From Arenibacter sp. F26102 (lineage in GTDB: Bacteria > Bacteroidota > Bacteroidia > Flavobacteriales > Flavobacteriaceae), in NCBI RefSeq assembly GCF_023015865.1, contig NZ_JALKBC010000003.1, forward strand, positions 124,001 to 188,000: a stretch of DNA of 64,000 bases, given 5' to 3'. Below, one piece after another: positions 16,546 to 25,929 of the stretch. A program made the translations under genes and the position numbers. Positions within the stretch are counted from its first letter, which is position 1, and each line of letters begins with the position of its first letter. The notes beneath the pieces were generated by a model. That model ran no database searches. It had not been told where the DNA came from and saw only the letters and a list, made by a program, of their open reading frames with translations.

Positions 16546-19407
16546 TTAACGTGAAGTGATATAAAGCCATCCGTCCTGGTCTACTTTACCGTCGCCTTCA
16601 TAATCGATCTGGAAATAGTAGGATCCGGCATCCGGAAGTTGGGCTCCCATGTCTTTGTAACGGCCGTCCCAAGTATTCTGGTAGTTCCGTGCCGAGAAGA
16701 CCTCTTTCCCCCATGAGTTGAACACCCTTACCAAGGAATTTGGATGGTTCTCTATGTTATGGATCATCCAGGTATCATTGATCCCGTCTCCGTTTGGCGT
16801 AAAGGATTGTGAAATATTAAGTACAACGGTATCACAGACATCACCAATACCATCGTTGTCCCTGTCTTCCTGACCTGGGTTGTGCACTGCCGGGCAGTTG
16901 TCCAATGAATCCTGAACACCATCATCATCAGCATCCTTCTGGGAATCTGCACAGCCTATGGCATCCACGCTTTCACCGGATGGGGTATTGGGACATTCGT
17001 CCTGGTCATCATTTACACCGTCGTTGTCCGAATCCTTTTGCGAAGGAGTACAGCCATAAGCGTCCACTGCTTCATCTTCTGGGGAAGCGGGACATTGGTC
17101 CTCTGCATCGTTAACCCCATCAAAATCACTATCCTTTTGGGAATCCGAACATCCATTGGCATCAGCAGACTCTCCAGCGGGAGTGGAGGGACAATCGTCT
17201 ATCTCATTGTTGACTCCATCACCGTCAGCATCTTTTTGAGAAGCGGAACAGCCGGTACTATCTGCAATTTCTTCCGAAGGAGTATTGGCACAAGAATCAA
17301 CATTATCCATAACACCATCGTTGTCGGCATCCTTTTGAGAATCAGAACATCCATTGGCATCTACAGTTTCCCCTGTTGGTGTGTTCCCACACGTATCTAC
17401 ATCGTCCATGATACCATCGTTATCACTGTCCTTTTGACTGTCCGAGCAACCATTGGCATCTACAGTTTCTCCGCTTAGTGTATCGGCGCATTTATCGGCA
17501 TCATCCATAATACCATCGGTATCACTGTCTTTTTGACTATCCGAACAACCATTGCTATCTACAGTTTCTCCACTTGGAGTATTGGCACAGATATCAACAT
17601 CGTCCATAACACCGTCGTTATCGCTATCCTTTTGACTATCCGAACAACCATTGCTATCTACTATTTCTCCACTTGGAGTATTGGCACAGATATCAACATC
17701 GTCCATAACACCGTCGTTATCACTATCCTTTTGACTATCCGAACAACCATTGCTATCTACTGTTTCTCCACCTGGAGTATTGGCACAGATATCAACATCG
17801 TCCATAACACCATCGTTATCACTGTCCTTTTGACTATCCGAGCAACCATCGCTATCCACTGTTTCTCCACTTGGGGTATTGGCACAGGTATCTACATCGT
17901 CCATAACACCGTCGTTATCGCTATCCTTTTGACTATCCGAACAACCATCGCTATCCACTGTTTCTCCACTTGGAGTATCGGCACAGGTATCTACATCGTC
18001 CATGACACCATCATTGTCATTGTCCTTTTGGCTATCCGAGCAACCATTACTATCTACTGTTTCTCCACTTGGAGTATTGGCACAGGTATCTACATCGTCC
18101 ATAACACCGTCGTTATCGCTATCCTTTTGACTATCCGAACAACCATCGCTATCCACTGTTTCTCCACTTGGAGTATCGGCACAGGTATCTACATCGTCCA
18201 TGACACCATCATTGTCACTGTCCTTTTGGCTATCCGAACATCCGTTGGCATCTACAGACTCCCCACTGGGGGTACTTGGACATAAATCAAGGGAATCATG
18301 TATACCGTCCTGATCCGTATCTAAAAAAGGCTTTTCAAATACTATATTTCCCAAAAAATCACTGGAAGAAGTAGATATAGTACTTATATTCCCTGAAGTT
18401 AGATCAACATGTTTTAAAACATTGGAGGACACAACATACAAGAATGATCCCGTTGGATCAATTTCCATATGGCTTACAGAACCAGTACTGTAGGTATCTG
18501 TAGAAAGTAAGTGAGCATTCGTACTAAGATTTCTTTCTATTACCTTTACTCCAGCCCCTGTTCCTACATAAATTTTAGAACCGTCATTATTTGAAACTAC
18601 ATCAACAGCTCCTCCAACATTAATATAATCGATTACTGAGTTGGTATCTGTATTTATAATTGCTATATCTGATGAATGATTGGAGTTTTCTACCCCATAT
18701 ATATCTGTCATCAATGAAGGATCATTTGCACAACTACTATAACCCCAACTTGTATTACATACATAAACAAAATTATTATCGGAACTAATATTTAACCTTG
18801 TTGCTCCAGAAATACCCGAATGAATTTTAATTTCGCTTCCTGTTGAAGTGTCATAAACGGACACTCCTTTTTTTCGAGGATCCAAATTTGCCACATATAG
18901 TTTCGTTCCAGAAGAATTAATTGCTAATCTAACGCTTTGATATGCTTCATTAGGATTTGTAGCATTACAAGTTCCCGTATTCCTGCTCACAAAATTTGTA
19001 CTCAATTGTGAGTTAACATCATAAATATTAACACTATATGCGGCTGCCGTATAAATCTTGTTTCCGGAGGGCGAGGATACAATACCACTTTTACCAGAAA
19101 AATTGCTGATATTTCCTATTATAGAATTACCTGATAAATCTATAATTTTAGTCCCACCGCCGCAATTATAACAATCTTGAAAAAGATATTTATTATCATT
19201 ACTGACACCAATCGTTCTTTCGTTGTTACGCCAATTTGTATCCCCAGAAATTGGGCCTATAGTTCCGGACAAAGTATGGGTTTCGGTATTGATGATTTGA
19301 ATATTACCCCCTTTCAATGCAGAAACGTAAGCTCTGTTTTGTGAAAACAACGCTAAAGGAGTGAATAGTAAGAAAAATACAATTTTGATAAAGCTTTGGT
19401 TATTCAT
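16546..19407 (-). CDS. Surface adhesin: beta-propeller, 14-15 TSP3 repeats, gliding-motility type B C-terminal domain
   Basis: A 953-residue exported protein. Signal peptide 1-22. A YVTN/NHL-like beta-propeller occupies about residues 24-360 (repeated GTKLYVANLD, SKIYVGTGAGV and SFLYVVSSN strands). Fourteen thrombospondin-3-type units of 33 residues (DSDNDGVMDDVDTC...NGCSDSQK) and a final diverged unit span about 363-862. A CHU_C/gliding-motility C-terminal domain (SFTPNGDGINDTW...WDGRYKDMG...GSYYFQI) closes the protein. That domain directs T9SS export with a PorP/SprF partner, which follows immediately. The TSP3 stalk should bind calcium and extend the propeller from the cell. The ligand is unknown. 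Confidence 0.9.
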   Translation of the reverse strand: MNNQSFIKIVFFLLFTPLALFSQNRAYVSALKGGNIQIINTETHTLSGTIGPISGDTNWRNNERTIGVSNDNKYLFQDCYNCGGGTKIIDLSGNSIIGNISNFSGKSGIVSSPSGNKIYTAAAYSVNIYDVNSQLSTNFVSRNTGTCNATNPNEAYQSVRLAINSSGTKLYVANLDPRKKGVSVYDTSTGSEIKIHSGISGATRLNISSDNNFVYVCNTSWGYSSCANDPSLMTDIYGVENSNHSSDIAIINTDTNSVIDYINVGGAVDVVSNNDGSKIYVGTGAGVKVIERNLSTNAHLLSTDTYSTGSVSHMEIDPTGSFLYVVSSNVLKHVDLTSGNISTISTSSSDFLGNIVFEKPFLDTDQDGIHDSLDLCPSTPSGESVDANGCSDSQKDSDNDGVMDDVDTCADTPSGETVDSDGCSDSQKDSDNDGVMDDVDTCANTPSGETVDSNGCSDSQKDNDNDGVMDDVDTCADTPSGETVDSDGCSDSQKDSDNDGVMDDVDTCANTPSGETVDSDGCSDSQKDSDNDGVMDDVDICANTPGGETVDSNGCSDSQKDSDNDGVMDDVDICANTPSGEIVDSNGCSDSQKDSDNDGVMDDVDICANTPSGETVDSNGCSDSQKDSDTDGIMDDADKCADTLSGETVDANGCSDSQKDSDNDGIMDDVDTCGNTPTGETVDANGCSDSQKDADNDGVMDNVDSCANTPSEEIADSTGCSASQKDADGDGVNNEIDDCPSTPAGESADANGCSDSQKDSDFDGVNDAEDQCPASPEDEAVDAYGCTPSQKDSDNDGVNDDQDECPNTPSGESVDAIGCADSQKDADDDGVQDSLDNCPAVHNPGQEDRDNDGIGDVCDTVVLNISQSFTPNGDGINDTWMIHNIENHPNSLVRVFNSWGKEVFSARNYQNTWDGRYKDMGAQLPDAGSYYFQIDYEGDGKVDQDGWLYITSR
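16835..18321. repeat. 99-bp tandem repeats (coding TSP3 units)
   Basis: About fifteen consecutive units of 99 bp inside the adhesin gene. Units 2-8 from the N-terminal side are nearly identical at DNA level, while the outer units have diverged. The array can expand or contract in whole codon units without frameshift and also creates a long open frame on the + strand, which is not a gene. Confidence 0.92.
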
Positions 19408-19796
19408 ATTTGAGAGGGTTGATTTCTATTTAAATTATGTAGTCTATTTCCTAAATATTAACAATTCAATACTCATAGAATAGATAGACAAGAATGACGT
19501 CAAAAGTAGTATTATACCGATATAACGTATAGGAGATTAGAGCCAATGATGTATAAACATTAAATTATGTTGTGAAATATCCTTTTAGTGTAGTCGCAAT
19601 TGTATGTAGGAAAATTATTCACCTACAATTACCCAACAATCAGGCTATTTTAGTACTTAACTATTGCCTTGATCTAAGAATTACGTTTAAAATTTAAGTA
19701 AAAATAGGTTCTGCGAAGAAATTTGATAAGATAATAGAGGAAGGTGTAGGGACAAAATTAAATCGAATAATCTGTAAGAAATCAAACTTCGGAGAT
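19408..19796. other. Intergenic region without recognisable gene
   Basis: About 390 bp of AT-rich DNA upstream of the adhesin operon and downstream of the acyltransferase gene. It should hold the adhesin promoter, but no consensus box, hairpin or RNA gene was recognised. Confidence 0.5.
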
Positions 19797-20336
19797 CTAA
19801 AAACTATTCTCGGAAATCTTGCCCACCACTCCTTTAAAGAATGCCTTATAAGTTGTAAAATCCTGTTCCTTGTCGTCTGTAGGATATTGTGGTTTAGATA
19901 TTTTGATCTGCTTTTTCCCGAAGTCGAACGCCACCAAAACAATGGGAACCTTGGCCGCTTTGGCTATATAATAGAAACCCGTTTTCCATTCCGTAACTTT
20001 TTTTCTTGTGCCTTCCGGGGAAAGCGCCAATCTGAACTTTTTATTCTGCTCAAATATTTTGACCGTGGCACCAACGGTATCCATATTTTTACTTCTATCT
20101 ATGGGGGCTCCACCCATCCAGCGAAAATACCAGCCGAATGGCGGTTTAAAAAGTGCTTTCTTTCCAATAAAATGAATATCCTCGTTCAACACACGTCGAA
20201 TCAGAAGTCCCAAGAAAAAATCGACCCAGCTCGTATGTGGCACCACTATAACAACGCATTTGTCCAATTGTGGGAAGGAGCCGATTAGCTTCCATCCCAA
20301 AATTTTAAAATATATAAATTTTGCAAGTGCATGCAT
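19797..20336 (-). CDS. 1-acyl-sn-glycerol-3-phosphate acyltransferase family protein
   Basis: A 179-residue PlsC-like acyltransferase, short but complete for this flavobacterial subfamily. The catalytic HX4D motif is HTSWVD (about residue 34), the substrate-binding arginine is in GGAPIDRS, and the phosphate-contacting motif is SPEGTRKK (about residue 106). It likely transfers an acyl chain to lysophosphatidate or a related lipid at the inner membrane. No true transmembrane helix is clear. It stands alone on the - strand, downstream of the Kdo genes by 139 bp. Confidence 0.87.
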   Translation of the reverse strand: MHALAKFIYFKILGWKLIGSFPQLDKCVVIVVPHTSWVDFFLGLLIRRVLNEDIHFIGKKALFKPPFGWYFRWMGGAPIDRSKNMDTVGATVKIFEQNKKFRLALSPEGTRKKVTEWKTGFYYIAKAAKVPIVLVAFDFGKKQIKISKPQYPTDDKEQDFTTYKAFFKGVVGKISENSF

Positions 20337-20475
20337 AAACCATCAATTGTTTAAAATGTTAAGACCACAGATAGCCTTTATTTAAAAAGAACCATTTTAC
20401 CATTTCTAACCTAACCCTCAAAGAAATCAAGTTCGAAATTGGCATTAACAACCAGATTCAGAATGTTCGGAAATA

Positions 20476-21606
20476 TTATATTTTTTGATAAATAGATTTC
20501 AATTTTTCGGGGGTTATAATATTTCGCCATTCACTTCCCAATGCATTTTCCCATAGGGGAACAAGGCCTAAAGCTACATTGATCATAATATCAAAATCGT
20601 TATTGGTCAGTCCGCTGCAGATGCCTTTTGGAAGTTGGATATTGTGTTTTTGCTTCATTTCATTAAAAAGTTCAACCCCCTCTGGATAAAATTCTTCTAA
20701 ATGCTGAAAAACCAAACAATTCCCAATACCATGTCTAACCCCTAATAAATAGGACAAGCCGTAGCTCATGGCATGGGCAACCCCAACTTGTGAATACGCT
20801 ATACTCATACCTCCATGCCAGGAAGCCATCATTAATTTATTTCTGGCATCATCTTCGGTCAAATCTCCCAAATATACTTCTTTGCATAATTCCAGTGACT
20901 TTTCCCCATAGCTTTGGCTAAAGGCATTTAAAAATGTGCCATTTAGTGATTCTATGCAATGAATAAAACAATCCATACCTGTGTAAAACCATTGCTCCTT
21001 AGGAACCCCTTGTGTTAAATCGGGATCCATAAGGACTTGGTCAAAAGTGGTATAATCCGAGTTAATCCCAAGTTTTTTCTCGGGACCCAATAATACCGTG
21101 GTTCTGGAAACCTCTGCTCCCGTACCACTGATTGTTGGAATACCTACATGATATATAGAGGGTTTTTTTACCAAATCCCAACCTTGATACTCATATGCAT
21201 TTCCCCTATTGGTCAACATGATTGCCACAGCTTTTGCCAGGTCCAATAAAGTACCACCACCAATACCTATAATTCCAGAAGGCAGTTCGGCAAAATCATT
21301 TTTGATTTTATTTATCAATACGTCTACTTGGTCTGTCTTGGGCTCCTCATCGGCTGATATAAAAATTATCTGATCGTTAAATATCAAAGGTATTCTAGAA
21401 ACTAGTTCCGAACCTTCAAAAACATCATCGACCAAAAAGATAAAAGGTGCCTCGGAATGAATCCTTTTGGGCATCAAAATCTCCCCCAATTGTACAAAGC
21501 ATCCGGCGCCAAAAATGACTCGGGGTACCATAGGAAAATTCTTGTAGTTCGTCATCAATCCAGGGTGGTTAACTGTTGTATTGTTATTTTTACTCTTTAC
21601 GTTCAT
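20476..21606 (-). CDS. kdnB: 3-deoxy-alpha-D-manno-octulosonate 8-oxidase (iron-dependent alcohol dehydrogenase)
   Basis: A 376-residue group III metal-dependent alcohol dehydrogenase resembling KdnB. KdnB oxidises the C8 hydroxyl of Kdo to an aldehyde, which the aminotransferase KdnA converts to 8-amino-Kdo. Visible motifs: the nucleotide-binding GIGGGTLLDLAKAVA, the PTISGTGAEVSRTTVL segment, and metal-ligand histidines in the GVAHAMSYGLSYLLGVRHGIGN region. It is last in a kdsB-HAD-kdnB operon, 4 bp after the HAD gene, which strengthens the assignment over a generic alcohol dehydrogenase. No KdnA-like PLP enzyme is in the window. Confidence 0.82.
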   Translation of the reverse strand: MNVKSKNNNTTVNHPGLMTNYKNFPMVPRVIFGAGCFVQLGEILMPKRIHSEAPFIFLVDDVFEGSELVSRIPLIFNDQIIFISADEEPKTDQVDVLINKIKNDFAELPSGIIGIGGGTLLDLAKAVAIMLTNRGNAYEYQGWDLVKKPSIYHVGIPTISGTGAEVSRTTVLLGPEKKLGINSDYTTFDQVLMDPDLTQGVPKEQWFYTGMDCFIHCIESLNGTFLNAFSQSYGEKSLELCKEVYLGDLTEDDARNKLMMASWHGGMSIAYSQVGVAHAMSYGLSYLLGVRHGIGNCLVFQHLEEFYPEGVELFNEMKQKHNIQLPKGICSGLTNNDFDIMINVALGLVPLWENALGSEWRNIITPEKLKSIYQKI

Positions 21607-21610
21607 AAAC

Positions 21611-22312
21611 TTATTTAAGATACTCCAATAAATCCGAGATAGTGTTCAAGGTTAGATGATCATTATTGTGTTCCTCCAAATTCACTTCTTCATGTTGCCA
21701 TGTCGTGTGAAATGGAATATGGACCGCCTTTGCCCCAATATTTATAATTGGCAATACATCTGATTTTAATGAATTTCCAATCATCAGGAACTCCTCTACG
21801 GGAATTTCCAAATGATTCAATAGATTCTTATAATTTTCCTCCTTTTTATCACTAAGCACTTCCACATGATGAAAATATTTGGACAAACCGGACTTTTCCA
21901 ATTTTCTTTCCTGATCCAACAAATCACCTTTGGTCAATACTATCAAGCGATATTTATCCTTTAATTTTTCGAGCACTTCCTCTACACCATCCAATAACTC
22001 AACCGGGTGCAATAACATTTCCTTTCCTAAATTCAAAATATCCGTAATCCTTGTTTGAGAAATCCTATTGTTGGACAAATCCAAAGCAGACTCTATCATA
22101 GATAACATAAATCCCTTTACTCCATAACCATATAAATCAAGGTTCTTAATCTCTGTTTTAAAAAGTTCCTGATCTATTTGGTTTTTGGTCTCATAACTAT
22201 CCAAAAGGCTGGCAAATTTTTCTTCAGCATTCCTAAAGTACGTTTCATTTACCCAAAGGGTATCATCGGCATCAAAACCAACCACCTTAATATTCTTGAA
22301 ATCTATTTCCAT
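21611..22312 (-). CDS. HAD-superfamily phosphatase in the Kdo operon
   Basis: A 233-residue haloacid dehalogenase-type hydrolase. Motif I is GFDADDTLW, motif II is VLTKGD, the motif III lysine is in SDKKEENY, and motif IV is [10 protein letters not shown]; a helical cap lies between I and II. It overlaps the kdsB stop by 10 bp and precedes kdnB by 4 bp, so translation is coupled. By context it might act as a Kdo-8-phosphate phosphatase or on another sugar phosphate. It is longer than KdsC and has a C1-type cap, so this role is inference. Confidence 0.8.
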   Translation of the reverse strand: MEIDFKNIKVVGFDADDTLWVNETYFRNAEEKFASLLDSYETKNQIDQELFKTEIKNLDLYGYGVKGFMLSMIESALDLSNNRISQTRITDILNLGKEMLLHPVELLDGVEEVLEKLKDKYRLIVLTKGDLLDQERKLEKSGLSKYFHHVEVLSDKKEENYKNLLNHLEIPVEEFLMIGNSLKSDVLPIINIGAKAVHIPFHTTWQHEEVNLEEHNNDHLTLNTISDLLEYLK

Positions 22313-23031
22313 ACCTTTTTAGCTTTTTCCAAATCTTCGGGCGTGTCTATTTCTATACCGCTTACGTTGGTTTCTACCATCTTGATTTTTTTTCCGTATT
22401 CCAGATAACGAATTGCTTCTATTTTTTCCGTAGCTTCCAATATAAGCATGGGCAATCTCTGGAAATCCATGAGTGCACTTTTTCTAAAGGCATAGATTCC
22501 TTTATGTTTAAAATAAGGAATGTCCAATTCCCTTGACCTAGGGTATGGAATTGGGGCACGTGAAAAATAAAGGGCAAAATTCTGATTATCAACAATCACC
22601 TTTACCGTGTTGGGGTCATTGATCTCTACCCAATCTGAGATTCTCGTCATTAAAGATGCTAAATCTATTTCTTTATTAACATCATCTTTAAAAACTTCTA
22701 TTACGCTGGCAAGACTTTCCCTGTCCGTAAAAGGTTCATCCCCTTGAACATTAACAATAATATCAACATCCATGTCCTCCACAGCCTCGGCAATCCGATC
22801 ACTTCCACATTCATGTTGCTTTATACTCATGATGGCCTTTCCACCCACCTTTTTAATAGTATCATATATAGTGGTACTATCCGTAACTACATACACTTCT
22901 TGAAACAAGCCAGTATTTACGGCTGCCTCATATGTTCTTTGTATTACAGGCTTCCCCTGTAAGTCTTGCATAAGCTTACCTGGAAATCTTGAGGCAGCGT
23001 AACGCGCCGGTATCATTGCAATGATTTTCAT
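22303..23031 (-). CDS. kdsB: 3-deoxy-manno-octulosonate cytidylyltransferase
   Basis: A 242-residue nucleotidyltransferase that activates Kdo (or 8-amino-Kdo) with CTP before transfer to lipid A. The N-terminal [14 protein letters not shown] is the CTP-binding signature. [11 protein letters not shown] and NVQGDEPF are KdsB hallmarks, and the C-terminal [15 protein letters not shown] is also typical. It begins an operon with the HAD phosphatase and kdnB. In Shewanella a KdnAB-linked KdsB prefers the 8-amino sugar; the same preference here is a hypothesis. Confidence 0.94.
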   Translation of the reverse strand: MKIIAMIPARYAASRFPGKLMQDLQGKPVIQRTYEAAVNTGLFQEVYVVTDSTTIYDTIKKVGGKAIMSIKQHECGSDRIAEAVEDMDVDIIVNVQGDEPFTDRESLASVIEVFKDDVNKEIDLASLMTRISDWVEINDPNTVKVIVDNQNFALYFSRAPIPYPRSRELDIPYFKHKGIYAFRKSALMDFQRLPMLILEATEKIEAIRYLEYGKKIKMVETNVSGIEIDTPEDLEKAKKVWK

Positions 23032-23146
23032 ATGTGGATATTTATTATTTTTTAACTGTCATATGTAATACGCATATCTTCATTGATTTTGCGACCAGTT
23101 TTGGTCATGCTCATTTCACACGAAAATTATTTAAGATTAATTTGGA

Positions 23147-23710
23147 TTATGTTTTAGGTCTAAGTTTTTTATATATCCTAAAAATGACAATGAATATTAT
23201 AATTACCAAAAAAGCTGCCAGGATGGGTGCGAAAATTGACGCAGTAGCCACCACGGCGGCAGTACCCGTTTCCACCAGACCAATTACTGGATTAGCCGTT
23301 CCACCTGTTGTAGCAGTAGATGCCAATCTACCAGTAGCGGAAGCTCCCTTTATGGCTGTTGCTGTTCCACCACCGGCAATTATAGCCAAGGTCCAAGTAA
23401 TTAGGGGATCTAAATTGGATGCAGTTGAAACCATTACTGCGGTTCCTGCCAAAGCGGCCATAGGTATGGCAACACTATCCAATATATTATCTAGCCAGGG
23501 GATAAAGTAAGCAAAAATTTCAACTATGGTTGCTACTCCTAGAACTATTAGAGCTGTGAAACTTCCGACCCATTGCCAATTTTCATTCAATTCCCACACA
23601 TTAAAATAAGCGGCCAAACTTAAAAAAAACAATGGCAAAAAAATTCTAAATCCCACAGATGCAGCTAGCCCGACACCCAAAAATATGCTTAAAATAGTCT
23701 CAAAAGCCAT
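23147..23710 (-). CDS. DUF4126 family membrane protein
   Basis: A 187-residue hydrophobic protein with about five predicted helices (for example residues 5-30, 45-70, 80-100, 105-125 and 155-180), rich in Ala, Gly and Thr, ending in the positively charged KKLRPKT. It matches the DUF4126 pattern (SVGFRIFLPLF near the start, GGTATAIKGASATGR in the middle); no biochemical role is known. It follows the helicase gene on the same strand by 33 bp. Confidence 0.75.
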   Translation of the reverse strand: MAFETILSIFLGVGLAASVGFRIFLPLFFLSLAAYFNVWELNENWQWVGSFTALIVLGVATIVEIFAYFIPWLDNILDSVAIPMAALAGTAVMVSTASNLDPLITWTLAIIAGGGTATAIKGASATGRLASTATTGGTANPVIGLVETGTAAVVATASIFAPILAAFLVIIIFIVIFRIYKKLRPKT

Positions 23711-23743
23711 ATTCCTATTTTATAATGCGAAATTAGACTATTC

Positions 23744-25177
23744 CTAATCAACAAAAAAATCGTTCTTAAAGCCTATAAGGTACAATTTATGCTTTGCCCT
23801 GGTCACTGCAGTATACAACCAACGAAGGTACTCCCTGTCTATTCCGTTCGGCAAATAAGGTTGTTCGACAAACACGGTATTCCACTGCCCCCCTTGTGAC
23901 TTATGACAGGTGATGGCGTATGAGAATTTAACCTGAAGTGCATTGAAAAATTTATTGTTCTTTACTGCCAGAAATTTCTTGTATTTAGATTTCTCATCGG
24001 CATAGTCCCTCATAACTTCCTGATAAAGCCGGTTGCCATCATCATAGGATAAGGATGGGGTTTCTGCCATTATGGTATCCAATAGGAGCACTGTTTCAAA
24101 AGGTTTTTGGTTGGGATAATCAACCATTTTAACCTTTACTTCGGCAAATTTAAAGCCGTACAATTCTTTTATTGAAAAAATCTCCAACACTTCAATGATA
24201 TCCCCATTGGCTATAAAACCGGCCTCAGAGGTAGGCTTCAACCAAAAATAGTTGTTCTTCACCACCATCATATAATCGCCTACCGCCAGCTCATTTTCAA
24301 GGTATAGAATTCTATTCCTAATGTTTTCGTTATATAAATTCGCCCTCTTGTTGGACCTGACGATAATGGCGGTTTCCTCCTTGCCATTTTGCGAATAGGA
24401 CTCGTCTATAGCTTCCTGTATATCATTCCCATCCACTAATCGAACAATATCACTATACTGACTTACTGAAAATTTAAAATCATCGTAAAATTCACCCTGA
24501 AGCTGTTCGCGCAAATTAGTGGCATTTACCAAAATTCCAGAATCCTCGGCCTGTCTAACCACCTCATCCAACTCCAACTTTATTACTTCCTTATTATAAT
24601 TCAAGGACAATTGATTCTCGTCCAAGGCCGGACTAATATTTAAATGTACAGGAGGAAGCTGAGCCGTATCACCAATTAAGATCAACTTACAATTGTGTCC
24701 TGAATAAACAAACATCAATAAATCGTCCAAAAGAGACCCATTCTCAAATGACTTGGAATCTGCAGGAGTATCCGGAATCATTGAGGCCTCATCCACAATA
24801 AAGATTGTATTTCTATGCTTGTTGGGCGACAATACGAACTGCACCCCGCCACCACTCTGTTTTTTTGGGAAATAAATTTTTCTGTGAATTGTAAAAGCCT
24901 GTGTTCCAGAGTAATTGGACATCACCTTGGCTGCCCTACCTGTGGGGGCCATTAAAACGGCCTTCATAGTGGTTTTCCAGAGATTCGTTACAATGGTGCC
25001 GACAATGGTTGTCTTTCCTGTACCAGCAAAACCCTTTAACATGAAAACACTATCCTTTTCCTTGGATAAAACAAAACTTGCAAGTTTCTCCAAAGCCACT
25101 GACTGCTTGGCAGTTGGATCATGCGGAAATTTGTCTTTGAGCAGTTTAAAAAAAGTAGCGTCAGTTATAGAAGTCAT
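23744..25177 (-). CDS. ATP-dependent RecD-like DNA helicase
   Basis: A 477-residue superfamily 1B helicase. Walker A GFAGTGKTT is near residue 50, Walker B is IVDEAS near residue 128, and GDTAQLPPV is motif III. SYAITCHKSQGGQW and LYTAVTRAKHKLYLIG are the motif V/VI UvrD_C_2-type segments. It likely unwinds DNA 5'-3' in repair or recombination, like RecD2 or Dda. It has no RecBC partners here. A consensus promoter lies so close that the mRNA would start within a few bases of the ATG at 25177. Confidence 0.88.
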   Translation of the reverse strand: MTSITDATFFKLLKDKFPHDPTAKQSVALEKLASFVLSKEKDSVFMLKGFAGTGKTTIVGTIVTNLWKTTMKAVLMAPTGRAAKVMSNYSGTQAFTIHRKIYFPKKQSGGGVQFVLSPNKHRNTIFIVDEASMIPDTPADSKSFENGSLLDDLLMFVYSGHNCKLILIGDTAQLPPVHLNISPALDENQLSLNYNKEVIKLELDEVVRQAEDSGILVNATNLREQLQGEFYDDFKFSVSQYSDIVRLVDGNDIQEAIDESYSQNGKEETAIIVRSNKRANLYNENIRNRILYLENELAVGDYMMVVKNNYFWLKPTSEAGFIANGDIIEVLEIFSIKELYGFKFAEVKVKMVDYPNQKPFETVLLLDTIMAETPSLSYDDGNRLYQEVMRDYADEKSKYKKFLAVKNNKFFNALQVKFSYAITCHKSQGGQWNTVFVEQPYLPNGIDREYLRWLYTAVTRAKHKLYLIGFKNDFFVD

Positions 25178-25184
25178 AGGTCAT

Positions 25185-25213
25185 CAAAGATAATCAGTAT
25201 TTTTAAGGTCAAA
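25185..25213 (-). promoter_or_regulatory. Promoter of the helicase gene (TTTG - 17 bp - TATCTTTG)
   Basis: Read on the - strand: TTTG at 25213-25210 and TATCTTTG at 25192-25185, spacer 17 bp. The predicted start at about 25179 is only a couple of bases before the start codon at 25177, implying a nearly leaderless mRNA. Confidence 0.55.
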
Positions 25214-25238
25214 TACTTTTACCATTAAAAAAAAATTG

Positions 25239-25246
25239 TAGATTTG
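25239..25246 (+). promoter_or_regulatory. Candidate -7 box TAGATTTG of the 25279 gene
   Basis: TAGATTTG matches TAnnTTTG; a TTTT at 25217-25220 stands in for a -33 box, 18 bp upstream. Predicted start about 25253, leader about 26 nt. It lies back to back with the helicase promoter. Confidence 0.45.
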
Positions 25247-25278
25247 TGACAACCACTAAAAAAAATAACACTTACAAG

Positions 25279-25929
25279 ATGAAGACCATATTACAAATTT
25301 TCCTTTGGATAGTATCTATCGTGTTGGGATATATGATTTATAATTCTGTGAACGGCCCAATTGAATTTAAAAAAATTAAGCAGGAACGCTTTGCCAAAGT
25401 AATATCCAATTTAAAGGATATCAGGAATTCCCAAGAGGCCTATAAAACTGTAAATGGTAGATATGCAAAAGATTTTAACGCGCTTGTTAGTTTTGTAGAT
25501 ACCGGATATTACACCATCACCCAACAGAGAGATTCCTCTTACTTGGAATACGACAAGAATTTTGGCATCGATATGCTAAAAGAGGTAAAAATAATAGATA
25601 CACTTGGTAGAGTTTCCGTCAAGGATTCCCTATTCAAAAAAGACGATCGTTTCAAAACAATGATGAATGTGCCTTATGCGGCCAAAGGGGAAAAGTTTGA
25701 AATGAAATCAAGCATTCTTGAAAAAAGCGGATACAAAGCTCCTGTTTTTGAAGCAAAAGTTAGTAAGGATGTAGTTTTGCATGACCAACCTAAAACTTTA
25801 TTGGCTAGGGAAAATACCCAGATAAATGTTGATGAAGTAAATGGAAACGTTATTAAGGTTGGATCTTTGACCGAGGTAAGTACCAGTGGAAATTGGCCAT
25901 CTATATATGACAAACGAAACGACCAATAG
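25279..25929 (+). CDS. Conserved hypothetical protein with one N-terminal membrane helix
   Basis: A 216-residue protein from the ATG at 25279 (the frame also opens with a GTG at 25246). One membrane helix at residues 3-20 is followed by a segment with pilin-like spacing (RFAKVISNLKDIRNSQEAYKTVNGRYAKDF, split here as RFAKVISNLKDIRNSQ and EAYKTVNGRYAKDF). That segment is reminiscent of the start of type IV pilin/pseudopilin globular domains; the rest is soluble and polar. The function is unknown. It overlaps the next gene by 23 bp, so the two are translationally coupled. Confidence 0.7.
   Translation: MKTILQIFLWIVSIVLGYMIYNSVNGPIEFKKIKQERFAKVISNLKDIRNSQEAYKTVNGRYAKDFNALVSFVDTGYYTITQQRDSSYLEYDKNFGIDMLKEVKIIDTLGRVSVKDSLFKKDDRFKTMMNVPYAAKGEKFEMKSSILEKSGYKAPVFEAKVSKDVVLHDQPKTLLARENTQINVDEVNGNVIKVGSLTEVSTSGNWPSIYDKRNDQ

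Noticed and set aside
17533-18285. A 250-codon + strand open frame opposite the adhesin repeats
   Set aside because: It exists only because the 99-bp repeat is a multiple of three and its complement lacks stops. The product is a monotonous Thr/Ile repeat, and the - strand frame has signal peptide, TSP3 and sorting domains.
16835-18321. CRISPR-like regular repeat array
   Set aside because: The repeats are head-to-tail 99-bp coding units without unique spacers; no cas genes are nearby.
23034-23510. A 158-codon + strand frame across the DUF4126 gene
   Set aside because: The Ala/Val-rich product mirrors the hydrophobic codons of the - strand gene, which has the family motifs and membrane helices.
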